Below, piece after piece: positions 18,017-26,401 of a stretch of 64,000 nucleotides of DNA. The notes below the pieces were generated by a model. The model had not been told where the DNA came from. It saw only the letters and a program-made list of their open reading frames with translations, and did no database searches. The stretch comes from Streptomyces marokkonensis. GTDB lineage: Bacteria > Actinomycetota > Actinomycetes > Streptomycetales > Streptomycetaceae. Positions within the stretch are counted from its first letter, which is position 1, and each line of letters opens with the position of its first letter. A program made the position numbers and the translations under genes. The DNA lies in contig NZ_VSKS01000022.1 of assembly GCF_008312835.1 (NCBI RefSeq), positions 1 to 64,000 on the forward strand, in the 5' to 3' direction.

Positions 18017-18058
18017 CGCCGAAGGCCGGACCCCGATCCCCGGGTCCGGCCTTCGGCG
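18017..18058 (+). terminator. Strong terminator after the LysM-M23 gene
   Basis: CGCCGAAGGCCGGACCC at 18017-18033 pairs without mismatch with GGGTCCGGCCTTCGGCG at 18042-18058, a 17-base stem with an 8-base loop, 27 bases after the stop codon. Confidence 0.92.
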
Positions 18059-18116
18059 TATTCCGCAATTGGCCAACATTTTGAAGGTGTCTTATCTCAC
18101 CGCACGTCAACCCTTT

Positions 18117-18132
18117 CCTACGGTCGCGTAGG
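18117..18132. promoter_or_regulatory. CCTACG-N4-CGTAGG palindrome before the SGNH hydrolase
   Basis: A perfect 6+6 inverted repeat with a 4-base spacer, ending 29 bases before the GTG start at 18162. Size and position suit a TetR- or GntR-like repressor site. No matching regulator gene is adjacent. Confidence 0.45.
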
Positions 18133-18161
18133 TCACATTGAACGGTGAATCATGAGCTGCT

Positions 18162-18980
18162 GTGGCAGACGATTCGAAGAGTGACAGCAGAAGAGTGATC
18201 GGGTCGTACGTGGCGGTGGGGGACAGCTTCACCGAGGGCGTCGGCGACCCCGGCCCCGACGGGGCGTTCGTCGGCTGGGCCGACCGGTTCGCCGTGCTTC
18301 TCGCCGACCGCCGGCCCGAAGGGGACTTCGAGTACACCAACCTCGCCGTGCGCGGGAAGCTGTTGGACCAGATCGTGGCGGACCAACTGCCCAGGGCGGT
18401 CGACCTCGCCCCCGACCTGGTCTCGTTCTGCGCGGGCGGCAACGACATCATCCGTCCCGGCTCCGACCCGGACGAGGTGGCCGAGCGCTTCGAGCGGGCG
18501 ATCGCCGCGCTCACGGCCGTGTCGGGCACCGTGATGGTGACGACCGGGTTCGACACCCGCGGCGTCCCCCTGCTCAAGCATCTGCGCGGCAAGATCGCCA
18601 CGTACAACGGGCACGTACGGGCCATCGCCGACCGCTACGGCTGCCCGGTGCTCGACCTGTGGTCCCTCAGGAGCGTCCAGGACCGCAGGGCCTGGGACGC
18701 CGACCGGCTGCACCTGTCGCCCGAGGGGCACACCCGCGTGGCGCTCCGCGCCGGGCTGGCACTCGGTCTCGAGGTCCCCGCCGACCCGGAGCAGCCCTGG
18801 CCGCCCCTGCCGCCCCGCGGCACCTTCGAGGTCCGCCGGGACGACGTCCAGTGGGCCCGTGAGTACCTGGTGCCGTGGATCGGCCGCCGGCTGCGCGGCG
18901 AGTCCTCGGGCGACCACGTGATCGCGAAGGGCACCCTGTCGCCGGACGACATCAAGGTGCGGATCGCCTCGGTGGCGTGA
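18162..18980 (+). CDS. SGNH/GDSL-family hydrolase, cytoplasmic
   Basis: 272 residues with GTG start. The SGNH blocks are present: block I VAVGDSFTEG with the nucleophilic Ser, block III GGND, and block V DRLHLSPEGH with the Asp/His pair. There is no signal peptide or membrane segment, so it acts in the cytoplasm as an esterase, lipase or deacetylase of unknown substrate. About 25 bases separate it from the GNAT gene. Confidence 0.88.
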   Translation: MADDSKSDSRRVIGSYVAVGDSFTEGVGDPGPDGAFVGWADRFAVLLADRRPEGDFEYTNLAVRGKLLDQIVADQLPRAVDLAPDLVSFCAGGNDIIRPGSDPDEVAERFERAIAALTAVSGTVMVTTGFDTRGVPLLKHLRGKIATYNGHVRAIADRYGCPVLDLWSLRSVQDRRAWDADRLHLSPEGHTRVALRAGLALGLEVPADPEQPWPPLPPRGTFEVRRDDVQWAREYLVPWIGRRLRGESSGDHVIAKGTLSPDDIKVRIASVA

Positions 18981-19005
18981 GACCCCGCGCGGTAGCGTGC
19001 CGATC

Positions 19006-19494
19006 ATGGGGGACCGGGAGCTGAGGCCGGCCACCGCTTCGGGCGTCGAGGCGGTGGCCGAGCCGCGTGCGGTGGTGCTGCGCGCGGACCTGGAACGGCT
19101 CGGCCGGTACGACGCGCGGCGGGTGCGCCAGCGGCTGCGGGACGGATTCGGCCCCGCCCACACCTGGGTGACCGAGGCGGGCGGTGCGTTCGGCGGCTGC
19201 GTGGCCCCGCGTCCCGCCGCGGACCGCCACTGGCTGGAGCACTTCTACCTGGCCCCGGAACATCAGGGTGGCGGCATCGGTTCCGACGTACTGCGGCACC
19301 TGCCGGCGCGGTGCGACCGCGACGGCGGAGCCGTCCGGCCGAACGTGCTGCGGGGCGGCCCGGCCCGGCGGCTGTACGAGCGGTACGGCTTCACCCCGGA
19401 GACCGAGGACCCGGTGGACGTGTTCATGGTGCGTGAGCCGCCACGGCTGTCCCAGCCGCGACCCGCACCCCGGTGCCGTACGGGCCGCACATAA
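19006..19494 (+). CDS. GNAT-family N-acetyltransferase
   Basis: 162 residues from the ATG at 19006. TAGCGT at 18993-18998 lies seven bases before the ATG, so the gene may be transcribed leaderless. An in-frame GTG at 18997 is the alternative. The acetyl-CoA loop is LAPEHQGGGIGSDVLRHL (Q/RxxGxG/A), followed by a C-terminal RLYERYGFTPE typical of the fold. The C-terminal 20 residues are disordered. The substrate is unknown. Confidence 0.8.
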   Translation: MGDRELRPATASGVEAVAEPRAVVLRADLERLGRYDARRVRQRLRDGFGPAHTWVTEAGGAFGGCVAPRPAADRHWLEHFYLAPEHQGGGIGSDVLRHLPARCDRDGGAVRPNVLRGGPARRLYERYGFTPETEDPVDVFMVREPPRLSQPRPAPRCRTGRT

Positions 19495-19527
19495 TGGAAT
19501 GCCTGACCGACTCCACTTGGAGGTACC

Positions 19528-20721
19528 GTGGCCGGTTACCGTCTCCAGAGCTCCGGGCTCCGCGCCCTGCGGCCCGTGGCCTTCGGCGCGGACCCGAGTG
19601 GTGAACGCATGGCCCGCATCCGCAGATCCCCGCACTTCAGGGACGGCGTGTTCCAGAATCCGGGCGGCACCGCCCGGATCCGTCCCTCGGGCTCGACACG
19701 GGACCTGGCGAAGGTCTACTTCGACAAGGACAGCCGGTCCCGCCGTGCCCCGGCGGGTGCCATACCGGTGCACCCCACCACCCTCGCCGACATCTCCCGC
19801 CCGCCCGCCACGGGGCTGCGCCTGACCTGGATGGGCCACTCCGGCGTCCTCGCGGAGATCGACGGACACCGGGTCCTGTTCGACCCCGTGTGGGGTGAGC
19901 GCTGCTCGCCCTTCCCCTTCGCAGGACCCAAACGGCTGCACCCCGCGCCCCTGCCGCTGGCCGCGCTCGGCCCGGTCGACGTCGTCGTGATCTCCCACGA
20001 CCACTACGACCACCTCGACCTGCCGACGATCAAGGCGCTGGCGGGCACGGACACCCTGTTCGCCGTGCCCCTCGGCGTCGGTGCGCACCTGGAGCGCTGG
20101 GGCGTGTCGGAGGGCCGGCTGCGCGAACTGGACTGGCACGAGACGACGAGGGCCGGCGGTCTCACCCTGACCGCCACCCCGGCCCGCCACTTCTGCGGCC
20201 GGGGCCTGCGCAACACCCAGCACACCCTCTGGGCCTCCTGGGTGGTCGCCGGCGAGGAACACCGGATCTACCACAGCGGTGACACCGGCTACTTCGACGG
20301 CTTCCAGGACATCGGCGCCGACCACGGCCCGTTCGACGCGACGATGATCCAGGTCGGGGCGTACTCCGACTTCTGGCCGGACATCCACATGACGCCCGAG
20401 GAGGGCGTGCGGTCGCATCTCGACCTCCAGGGCGGCGCGGCGGCCGGGGTGCTGCTGCCCCTCCACTGGGCGACCTTCAACCTGGCGCCGCACGCCTGGG
20501 CGGAGCCGGGGGAGTGGATGAAGGACGCCGCCCGGGAGGCCGGCCAGGCGGTGGCGTTCCCGCGGCCGGGTGAGCCGTTCGAGCCCGCCGGGAAGCTGCC
20601 GGTGGAGGCGTGGTGGCGGGCGATCTCGGGCCCGATCGCGCACCCGTGGCGGCGTCCGCGGAGTGGCGGGGCCGTGGCTGAGACGAGTAGGGGTGATCTC
20701 GATCTCGCCGGTGAGCGCTGA
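19528..20721 (+). CDS. Metallo-beta-lactamase-fold hydrolase (UlaG/NAPE-PLD-like)
   Basis: 397 residues, GTG start with TTGGAGGT seven bases upstream. The Zn-binding motif SHDHYDHLD (HxHxDH) is near residues 156-163, with later metal ligands in ARHFCGRG, YHSGDTGYF and PLHWATFNL. The architecture matches the NAPE-phospholipase D/UlaG group, which hydrolyses phosphodiester or lactone bonds. No signal peptide is clear. The physiological substrate in Streptomyces is not known. Confidence 0.85.
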   Translation: MAGYRLQSSGLRALRPVAFGADPSGERMARIRRSPHFRDGVFQNPGGTARIRPSGSTRDLAKVYFDKDSRSRRAPAGAIPVHPTTLADISRPPATGLRLTWMGHSGVLAEIDGHRVLFDPVWGERCSPFPFAGPKRLHPAPLPLAALGPVDVVVISHDHYDHLDLPTIKALAGTDTLFAVPLGVGAHLERWGVSEGRLRELDWHETTRAGGLTLTATPARHFCGRGLRNTQHTLWASWVVAGEEHRIYHSGDTGYFDGFQDIGADHGPFDATMIQVGAYSDFWPDIHMTPEEGVRSHLDLQGGAAAGVLLPLHWATFNLAPHAWAEPGEWMKDAAREAGQAVAFPRPGEPFEPAGKLPVEAWWRAISGPIAHPWRRPRSGGAVAETSRGDLDLAGER

Positions 20722-20835
20722 CGTCGGTCGGGGACGAGCCGGGGGAGATGGTCCGGAGGCTGGAGCGCCCTCGGGCTGAGGAGCCGGATCGGTTGCCGCC
20801 GGACTTGAGCGAGGCGCCCCGTGCGGGGGCACAGG

Positions 20836-21465
20836 TCAGTGGATGGGGTGCCAGTGCTCCAGGGCGTCGTCCAGCAGAGGCGCCTCGGGGTCATCCCAGA
20901 TCAGGCAGCCCCACACCAGGCCGGGCACATCCGGGCCCATGGCATCGGGCGGCCCTTCGGTGAGCGTGCGGTGCACAGCCCCGAGATATGCGGCGATCGA
21001 CGGATGACTCGGCTTGTCGCAGGCCAGGTTGTCCGGCTGCGACCAGGAGCCGACGCCGTCCGCGCCCACGTACTGACCGCATTCAAAACCTGCTTCATCG
21101 CCGGTCAGCCACGGAACCACCGCGGCGCCCCACCCGTCGCCGCGGCCGGTCTCGGGCAGCCGCGGCCTGAGCGCATCCGCCGGGCCGAGCAGGATCCCGC
21201 CAGGGAGGAACGCCCCCGAACCGACCTCGCCCTCTTCCTCATCGGCCTCGATGTACTGGTGTTCCACACCGCCGCACAGCCGCCAGAGATCGCTCAGCCC
21301 GGCGGGAAGACCGAAGCCGAGGTGATGCCTCAACTGGGCGTCGGCAGCCTCGATTGCCCGCTCCGGGGCGGCCGGCAGCAGGGAGGCGTATGAGACCGGG
21401 GCATGTGCCTTCAGCCAGTCCGTGAGGCGGCGCCAGGCCGTCCCCACACTCCGGTGATCGCTCAT
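20836..21465 (-). CDS. SMI1/KNR4 (SUKH-1)-like protein
   Basis: 209 residues from the ATG at 21465; a GTG directly upstream would add one residue. The pattern ERAIEAADAQLRHHLGFGLP, SDLWRLCGG, FLPGGILLGPADAL and WGAAVVPWLTGDEAGF is that of the SMI1/KNR4 fold, used in bacteria mostly as immunity proteins against toxins and in some cases as general scaffolds. No toxin gene is next to it. It converges with the hydrolase gene on its left; a short GCCCC/GGGGC hairpin at 20816-20830 sits between them. Confidence 0.75.
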   Translation of the reverse strand: MSDHRSVGTAWRRLTDWLKAHAPVSYASLLPAAPERAIEAADAQLRHHLGFGLPAGLSDLWRLCGGVEHQYIEADEEEGEVGSGAFLPGGILLGPADALRPRLPETGRGDGWGAAVVPWLTGDEAGFECGQYVGADGVGSWSQPDNLACDKPSHPSIAAYLGAVHRTLTEGPPDAMGPDVPGLVWGCLIWDDPEAPLLDDALEHWHPIH

Positions 21466-22046
21466 CACGCCACCCTACTGAGCCCTTCGGATCGGGCTGA
21501 CGGTCGGCTTCAGCCCAGGATGAGTCGAGTGCCGGCCGGGAAGACGTGCTCGGCCTCGCGGGCGACCGACGAGGTCGACCGGGCGGCCCCCGTAGCCGGC
21601 GCACGCCGGTGCCGGCGCGTCCGCACCGAACGCCGCGGGCGTCCCCGCGCCGGACGGCGACGTGGTCTTCGCCCCTCTTCTGCTACGGAGGGTGATGTCC
21701 TGGCCGAAGGGTAGGGTCGCGTCGCCAGTGGCCTCGAGGCTCTGACCGGGTGGCCCCCGATGGCCGAGGGGCGCGTCGGCGTGGGGCGCGGAGCCTGGGC
21801 CCTTCAATCGTCGCGGACCCGTGGTGACCACTTGCGACCAGCATCGATCACCCAGTGTCCACTCGCGATCCCTTGTGCTGAACGGTTATCGGTCTGTCGT
21901 ACGACGCCTCATACCAGAGCGCGATGCTGTCCGCAGGAGTTTGTCAACTGCCCCCCGCACATGATGCGGTGACGACTACGGTGAGTGTCGGTCGGCAGGA
22001 GAGACGGCTCTCGCCGCAGGGCGTGTCGCGCCGAGGGGCCGCGTCG
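21466..22046. other. About 580 bases without a clear gene
   Basis: No frame looks coding throughout. One short piece near 21600-21680 on + reads with high GC3 (AGASAPNAAGVPAPDGDVVF) but has no start, no family match and decays into other frames, so it may be a gene remnant. The right third is AT-richer and probably holds the conservon promoter. No clear terminator or operator was seen. Confidence 0.4.
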
Positions 22047-24101
22047 ATGAGATCGGGATCAGGGAGCGGGGACCGGTACGTGCAGCCACAAGGCGGACGA
22101 GGGAGTCGACGGGGCGAGAGGCCCCGGCACCCGGGCCCGGCCGGCACCCCGGGCCCGGCCGGCACCCCGGGCCCGGCCGGAGCGCAGGGCACGGTCCACA
22201 CGCCGGCGCCCGTCGGCACCGCGATCGTGGCCCGTGTGCCGGACCGCGACGAGAGGGGTCCCGGGACCCGGCGGACCGGTCCGCCGGGCCGGCCGGACAG
22301 GCGCGAGGGCGGACGGCACGGACGGCCGCCCGCGCGGACCGCTCCCGCACTGCCCGAGACGCAACTACGGCCGCAGCTCCTGCGCCTCGCCGTGCTGCCT
22401 CCCGTCGCCGTGGCGCTCAGCGCCTGCGCGGCCGTGCTCTTCACCGTGCGCTCCACCGGAGTGCGGCCGGGCCCCACCCTGTGGGCCGTGCTCGGCGGCG
22501 CCCTGTCGGTGACCTGCGCCGGCATCGTCATCGCCGCGGTGGCCGCCGACCGCGCCGCCCGGTTCGTGTACGACCGTGTCGGCGCCCTGCGCCGGAGCAC
22601 CGCCCGGCGCGAGGCCGATCTGCACGCCCTCGTCGAGGCGCTGCGCCACGGCGAGAACCCGCCCCCACGCGGACGGCGCGGCGAACCGGACGCGCACGCC
22701 GACGAGTTCGACCTCCTCTCCGCCGACCTCGCCCGTGCGCACGACGGCGCCGTCACCGCCGTCGTCCAGGCGTCGCGGCTCTCCAGCCGGACGGGCAGCG
22801 AACAGAAGCTCGAGGTGTTCGTCAACCTCGCGCGACGCCTGCAGTCCCTGGTGCACCGTGAGATCTCCATTCTCGACGAGCTGGAGAACGAGATGGAGGA
22901 CCCCGATCTGCTCAAGGGGCTCTTCCACGTCGACCACCTCGCCACCCGCATCCGCCGCCACGCCGAGAACCTCGCCGTGCTCGGCGGGGCCGTCTCCCGG
23001 CGGCAGTGGAGCAACCCGGTCCCCGTGACGGAGGTGCTGCGCTCCGCGATCGCCGAGGTCGAGCAGTACTCGCGGGTCAAGCTCGTGCCCCCGATCGACG
23101 GCACGCTGCGCGGGCACGCCGTCGCCGACGTCATCCACCTGCTCGCCGAACTCGTCGAGAACGCCACGGTGTTCTCCGCCCCCCACACCCAGGTGCTGCT
23201 GCGGGCCGACCTCGTCACGTCCGGGCTCGCCGTCGAGGTCGAGGACCGCGGGCTCGGGATGCCCGTCGGCGAGCAGGACCGGATGAACGCGCTGCTCACC
23301 GACCCCGACCAGGTGCACGTCGCCAGCCTGCTGGCCGACGGCCGCATCGGCCTGTTCGTGGTCTCCCAGCTCGCCAGGCGGCACGGCATCCACGTCCGGC
23401 TCCAGACCAACATCTACGGCGGGGTCCAGGCCGTGCTCGTGGTGCCGCAGACGCTGCTCGGCACCGAGCCGGGCGCCCCGGGCACCGGACAGGAAGCGGA
23501 CGCGGGAGCGGGCCGGCAACCGCAGCACGACGGCAGCGGCGCGTTCCCGGCGGCCCGTCACGTGCCGGCGGTCCCGGCCCCCGTGGACGGGCCGGGCACC
23601 ACGCACGGCGCCGCGGCCGCGCACCCACCCTCGGTGTCCCTCACCCCGGTCGCCCGGCAGCACCCTCCCCGCACCCCGGCCCCGTCTCCCGGCCACCGCG
23701 CGGTCGCCCCGCCGCTGCCCGTGCGCGGCGCCCGCGAGGCGCGCCCCCACCCCGCCGAGGCCGTACCCGGCCCCCGCCACGGCGACCGCGACGCCCTCGA
23801 CGACGCCGGGACCGCGCCCCTCACCCCGCCCGGCACCACGGTGCGCGGCGTCATGGGCAGACCCCAGCTGCCCCGCCGGCGCGCCCAGGAGCACATCGCG
23901 CCGCAGCTGCGCGACGGACCGGCACCGCGTCAGGACACCGAGTACACCGCCGGCCACGACCCCCATCTGATGGCGGCGTTCCAACGGGGCGTCAGCCTTG
24001 CGGAGTCCCGGCAGGAGCTGTCCGCCACCCCGCGGCCGTCCGCGGCCGCACCCCGCACCGACCACACCGCCCGGCACGACGGGAGCGCGCCCGCCGGATG
24101 A
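22047..24101 (+). CDS. cvnA: Conservon sensor ATPase CvnA-like (histidine-kinase-like)
   Basis: 684 residues from the ATG at 22047; a GTG at 21969 would add 26 residues. The first 100 residues are Gly/Pro/Arg-rich and hold a HPGPAGTPGPAGTPGPAG tandem. Two hydrophobic segments follow (LLRLAVLPPVAVALSACAAV and WAVLGGALSVTCAGIVIAAV), then a coiled region, a pseudo-dimerisation helix (ILDELENEMEDPDLLKGLFH) and an HATPase domain (HLLAELVENATVFSAPHT, EVEDRGLGMP, GRIGLFVVSQLARRHG). The Pro-rich tail is long. Conservon products form a membrane-linked complex resembling eukaryotic G-protein signalling. It likely starts a five-gene operon. Confidence 0.87.
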   Translation: MRSGSGSGDRYVQPQGGRGSRRGERPRHPGPAGTPGPAGTPGPAGAQGTVHTPAPVGTAIVARVPDRDERGPGTRRTGPPGRPDRREGGRHGRPPARTAPALPETQLRPQLLRLAVLPPVAVALSACAAVLFTVRSTGVRPGPTLWAVLGGALSVTCAGIVIAAVAADRAARFVYDRVGALRRSTARREADLHALVEALRHGENPPPRGRRGEPDAHADEFDLLSADLARAHDGAVTAVVQASRLSSRTGSEQKLEVFVNLARRLQSLVHREISILDELENEMEDPDLLKGLFHVDHLATRIRRHAENLAVLGGAVSRRQWSNPVPVTEVLRSAIAEVEQYSRVKLVPPIDGTLRGHAVADVIHLLAELVENATVFSAPHTQVLLRADLVTSGLAVEVEDRGLGMPVGEQDRMNALLTDPDQVHVASLLADGRIGLFVVSQLARRHGIHVRLQTNIYGGVQAVLVVPQTLLGTEPGAPGTGQEADAGAGRQPQHDGSGAFPAARHVPAVPAPVDGPGTTHGAAAAHPPSVSLTPVARQHPPRTPAPSPGHRAVAPPLPVRGAREARPHPAEAVPGPRHGDRDALDDAGTAPLTPPGTTVRGVMGRPQLPRRRAQEHIAPQLRDGPAPRQDTEYTAGHDPHLMAAFQRGVSLAESRQELSATPRPSAAAPRTDHTARHDGSAPAG
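22128..22180 (+). repeat. 18-base tandem repeat coding GTPGPA
   Basis: Nearly three copies of GGCACCCCGGGCCCGGCC inside cvnA, giving a short collagen-like Gly-x-Pro run in the cytoplasmic N-terminus. Such repeats change copy number easily by slippage. Confidence 0.7.
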
Positions 24102-24169
24102 CCACCCGCCTCCCCACCCCCACCCCCAGCGCTCCCGCAGACCTTCGTACCCCAAGGAGTCGATCCACC

Positions 24170-24604
24170 ATGGCGAGCGATGCGCCGACCGCCCAGGTAT
24201 CCGACCTCGACTGGCTGATGAGCGGCCTCGTGCAGCGCGTACCGCACACGAACAGCGCCGTACTGCTGTCCTGCGACGGGCTGGTGAAGTCCGTGCACGG
24301 CCTCGACCCGGACAGCGCCGACCACATGGCGGCCCTGGCCTCCGGCCTGTACTCCCTCGGCCGCAGCGCCGGCATCCGCTTCGGCGACGGCGGTGACGTC
24401 CGCCAGGTCGTCGTCGAGCTCGACTCGACGCTCCTCTTCGTCACCACCGCCGGGTCCGGGACCTGCCTGGCCGTGATGGCCGGCCGCGAGGCCGACGCCG
24501 CGGTGCTCGGCTACGAGATGGCCATGCTGGTCAAGTCCGTCCGCCCGTACCTGATGACCGCTCCCCGGCAGCAGGGCGTCGAACCGCCGGCGATGAGGCC
24601 TTGA
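24170..24604 (+). CDS. cvnB: Conservon roadblock/LC7 protein CvnB
   Basis: 144 residues, ATG at 24170 with AAGGAG ten bases upstream. An in-frame ATG at 24098 overlaps the cvnA stop and would add a Pro/Thr/Ser-rich 24 residues. Roadblock/LC7 fold: LDWLMSGLVQRVPHTNSAVL, SCDGLV, MAALASGLYSLGRSAG and VMAGREADAAVLGYEMAMLV. In conservons this protein bridges or regulates the GTPase CvnD. The stop overlaps or abuts the DUF742 gene. Confidence 0.92.
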   Translation: MASDAPTAQVSDLDWLMSGLVQRVPHTNSAVLLSCDGLVKSVHGLDPDSADHMAALASGLYSLGRSAGIRFGDGGDVRQVVVELDSTLLFVTTAGSGTCLAVMAGREADAAVLGYEMAMLVKSVRPYLMTAPRQQGVEPPAMRP

Positions 24605-24606
24605 GC

Positions 24607-24978
24607 GTGAAGGCGGCCGGTGACGGGCCGTGGCTCGACGACGCGGCCGGCCGGCTGGTGCGCCCCTTCACGGTCAGCAACGGCCGTACCCGCCCCACCG
24701 TCGCCCTCGACCTGCTGTCGCAGGTGAGAGCCACCGGCGCCACCCCCCTCGGCTACCTCGGCCCCGAGCACACGCAGGCCCTCGACCTGTGCCGCGCCCC
24801 GGTCCCGGTCGCCGAGGTCGCCGCACACCTCAGGCTGCCGGTGGCCGTCACCAAGGTGCTGCTGGCGGACCTCGTCGAATGCGGGGCGCTGACCGACAAG
24901 CCCCCCGCCTTCCACCACAACCCGACGGACCGGGCCCTTCTGGAGGCAGTGCTCGATGGACTACGACGACAGCTCTGA
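24607..24978 (+). CDS. cvnC: Conservon DUF742 protein CvnC
   Basis: 123 residues from a GTG at 24607, or 125 from the TTG at 24601 that overlaps the cvnB stop (TTGA). The family hallmark is WLDDAAGRLVRPFTVSNGRT followed by a winged-helix-like segment (VAEVAAHLRLPVAVTKVLLA). It is found only with roadblock and GTPase partners in conservons. It overlaps cvnD by 23 bases. Confidence 0.92.
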   Translation: MKAAGDGPWLDDAAGRLVRPFTVSNGRTRPTVALDLLSQVRATGATPLGYLGPEHTQALDLCRAPVPVAEVAAHLRLPVAVTKVLLADLVECGALTDKPPAFHHNPTDRALLEAVLDGLRRQL

Positions 24979-25585
24979 CCGGGTCGCCGGCACGGACCAC
25001 GGTGACGACCCGTTCCCGACCGCACTCAAGATCCTGGTGGCGGGCGGGTTCGGCGTGGGCAAGACGACCCTCGTCGGCGCGGTCAGCGAGATCGCGCCGC
25101 TCAGCACGGAGGAACTCCTCACGACGGTCGGCGCCGCCACCGACAGCCTCGACGGCATCGAGAACAAGGTCGAGACGACCGTGGCCATGGACTTCGGCCG
25201 TATCACCCTCGACGCGCAGCACGTGCTGTACCTGTTCGGCACGCCCGGCCAGGAACGCTTCTGGTTCATGTGGGACGAGCTCTGCGAAGGCGCGCTCGGC
25301 GCGGTCGTCCTCGCCGACACCCGGCGCCTGGAGGAGTGCTTCGCGGCGGTCGACTTCTTCGAGCAGCGCGGCCTCGGATTCATCGTCGCCGTCAACGAGT
25401 TCGACGGCGCGTTCCGCTACGACCCCGGGGAAGTGCGTGCCGCCCTCGACCTCCCCGCGGAGGTCCCCGTCGTCCGCTGCGACGCCCGGATCTCCAGCTC
25501 CGGCGTCCAGACCCTGCTCACCCTCGTCCGCCACCTCATCGTCCACGCCCCGGTCGCCGCGACGGGGTACGGCGCCCACAGGTGA
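24956..25585 (+). CDS. cvnD: Conservon small GTPase CvnD
   Basis: 209 residues. P-loop GGFGVGKTTLVGAV, switch region followed by DFGRITLD, G3 FGTPGQERF, and a G4-like NEFD in place of NKxD. The Ras-like GTPase should cycle GTP under control of CvnB, C and A at the membrane. The atypical G4 motif is usual for this family. It is followed by a GAF protein instead of the cytochrome P450 found in some conservons. Confidence 0.92.
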   Translation: MDYDDSSDRVAGTDHGDDPFPTALKILVAGGFGVGKTTLVGAVSEIAPLSTEELLTTVGAATDSLDGIENKVETTVAMDFGRITLDAQHVLYLFGTPGQERFWFMWDELCEGALGAVVLADTRRLEECFAAVDFFEQRGLGFIVAVNEFDGAFRYDPGEVRAALDLPAEVPVVRCDARISSSGVQTLLTLVRHLIVHAPVAATGYGAHR

Positions 25586-25611
25586 TCCCCGCACACCCCC
25601 GGAGCCACTCC

Positions 25612-25647
25612 ATGACCTTCGCCCACCACCCGGGAGCCCGCCCATGA
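25612..25647 (+). CDS. Possible 11-residue leader peptide before the GAF gene
   Basis: ATG at 25612 with GGAG seven bases upstream, encoding MTFAHHPGARP and ending in TGA that overlaps the GAF-gene ATG at 25644 (ATGA). The GAF start itself has only a weak ribosome site, so the short ORF may feed ribosomes to it. It could also be chance. Confidence 0.3.
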   Translation: MTFAHHPGARP

Positions 25648-26219
25648 GCTACGACCCGCCCCGCCCGGCCGGTCGTCTGCTGCTCACCCCCGAGGACAAG
25701 GAGGCCCCGGCCCGCGTCCGCAGGCTGCGCGGGCTGGGACTGGGGGACCACCCGGAGCCCGCGCTCGACGCCTTCGCCCACGGCCTCGCGGAGCTCACGG
25801 GCGCGCCGTACGCCATGGTCAACTTCCTCGGCGAGGACGGGCAGTTCTTCGCGGGTCTGCGCACGCCGGCCGTCGCACCGGTCGTGCGCGGCGACGGCAC
25901 CGGCGCCCTGCTCGGCCGGGTGCTGCCCCGCGACCACGGCTTCTGCCCCCATGTGGTGGCCCGGCGCAAGGCGCTGGTCCTGGAGGACGTGAGCGACTAC
26001 CCGAGGTTCGCGGGCAATCCGGTGGTGGACGGGTTCGGCATCCGCTCCTACATGGGCGCGCCCCTGATCGACAGGACCGGCACGGTGCTGGGCACCGTCT
26101 CGGTCACCGACGTCCGGCCACGGGCCTGGGGGCAGCCGGGGCTCGCCGCCATCAAGGCGCAGGCGGCGGATCTCACCGTACGGCTGGAGTACCTGGAGAC
26201 CGGCGGGCTGCCGCTGTGA
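25644..26219 (+). CDS. GAF-domain protein linked to the conservon
   Basis: 191 residues. A GAF domain fills most of the chain: FAHGLAELTGAPYAMVNFLG, then RDHGFCPHVVARRKALVLED and FAGNPVVDGFGIRSYMGAPL. It has no output domain. The position 58 bases after cvnD and the known frequency of GAF proteins at conservons point to a sensory input for the G-protein-like complex. The conserved Cys in GFCPHVV could take part in redox or ligand sensing. Confidence 0.85.
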   Translation: MSYDPPRPAGRLLLTPEDKEAPARVRRLRGLGLGDHPEPALDAFAHGLAELTGAPYAMVNFLGEDGQFFAGLRTPAVAPVVRGDGTGALLGRVLPRDHGFCPHVVARRKALVLEDVSDYPRFAGNPVVDGFGIRSYMGAPLIDRTGTVLGTVSVTDVRPRAWGQPGLAAIKAQAADLTVRLEYLETGGLPL

Positions 26220-26401
26220 GGGCCTCCGACGCCGCCGATGGAGTGACGGTGTGAAGCAAAGCTGTGGCTGCGCTTAAGAAATCCTCGATGGACCGGTGAG
26301 GGTGTCGTACGGCAGATTGCAGTGCGATTCCACTCCTCCTCCCGGACCGGGGCCACTCCGGCGTGCCCGGGGACCGGGACTCACCCTCAGGAGCCGTACC
26401 G

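Noticed and set aside
21475-21831. 118-codon minus-strand ORF between the SMI1-like gene and the conservon
   Set aside because: Low-complexity Gly/Pro/Arg composition, no ribosome site, no recognisable domain.
22128-22180. CRISPR-like array
   Set aside because: The repeat units are directly abutting 18-base coding repeats without spacers.
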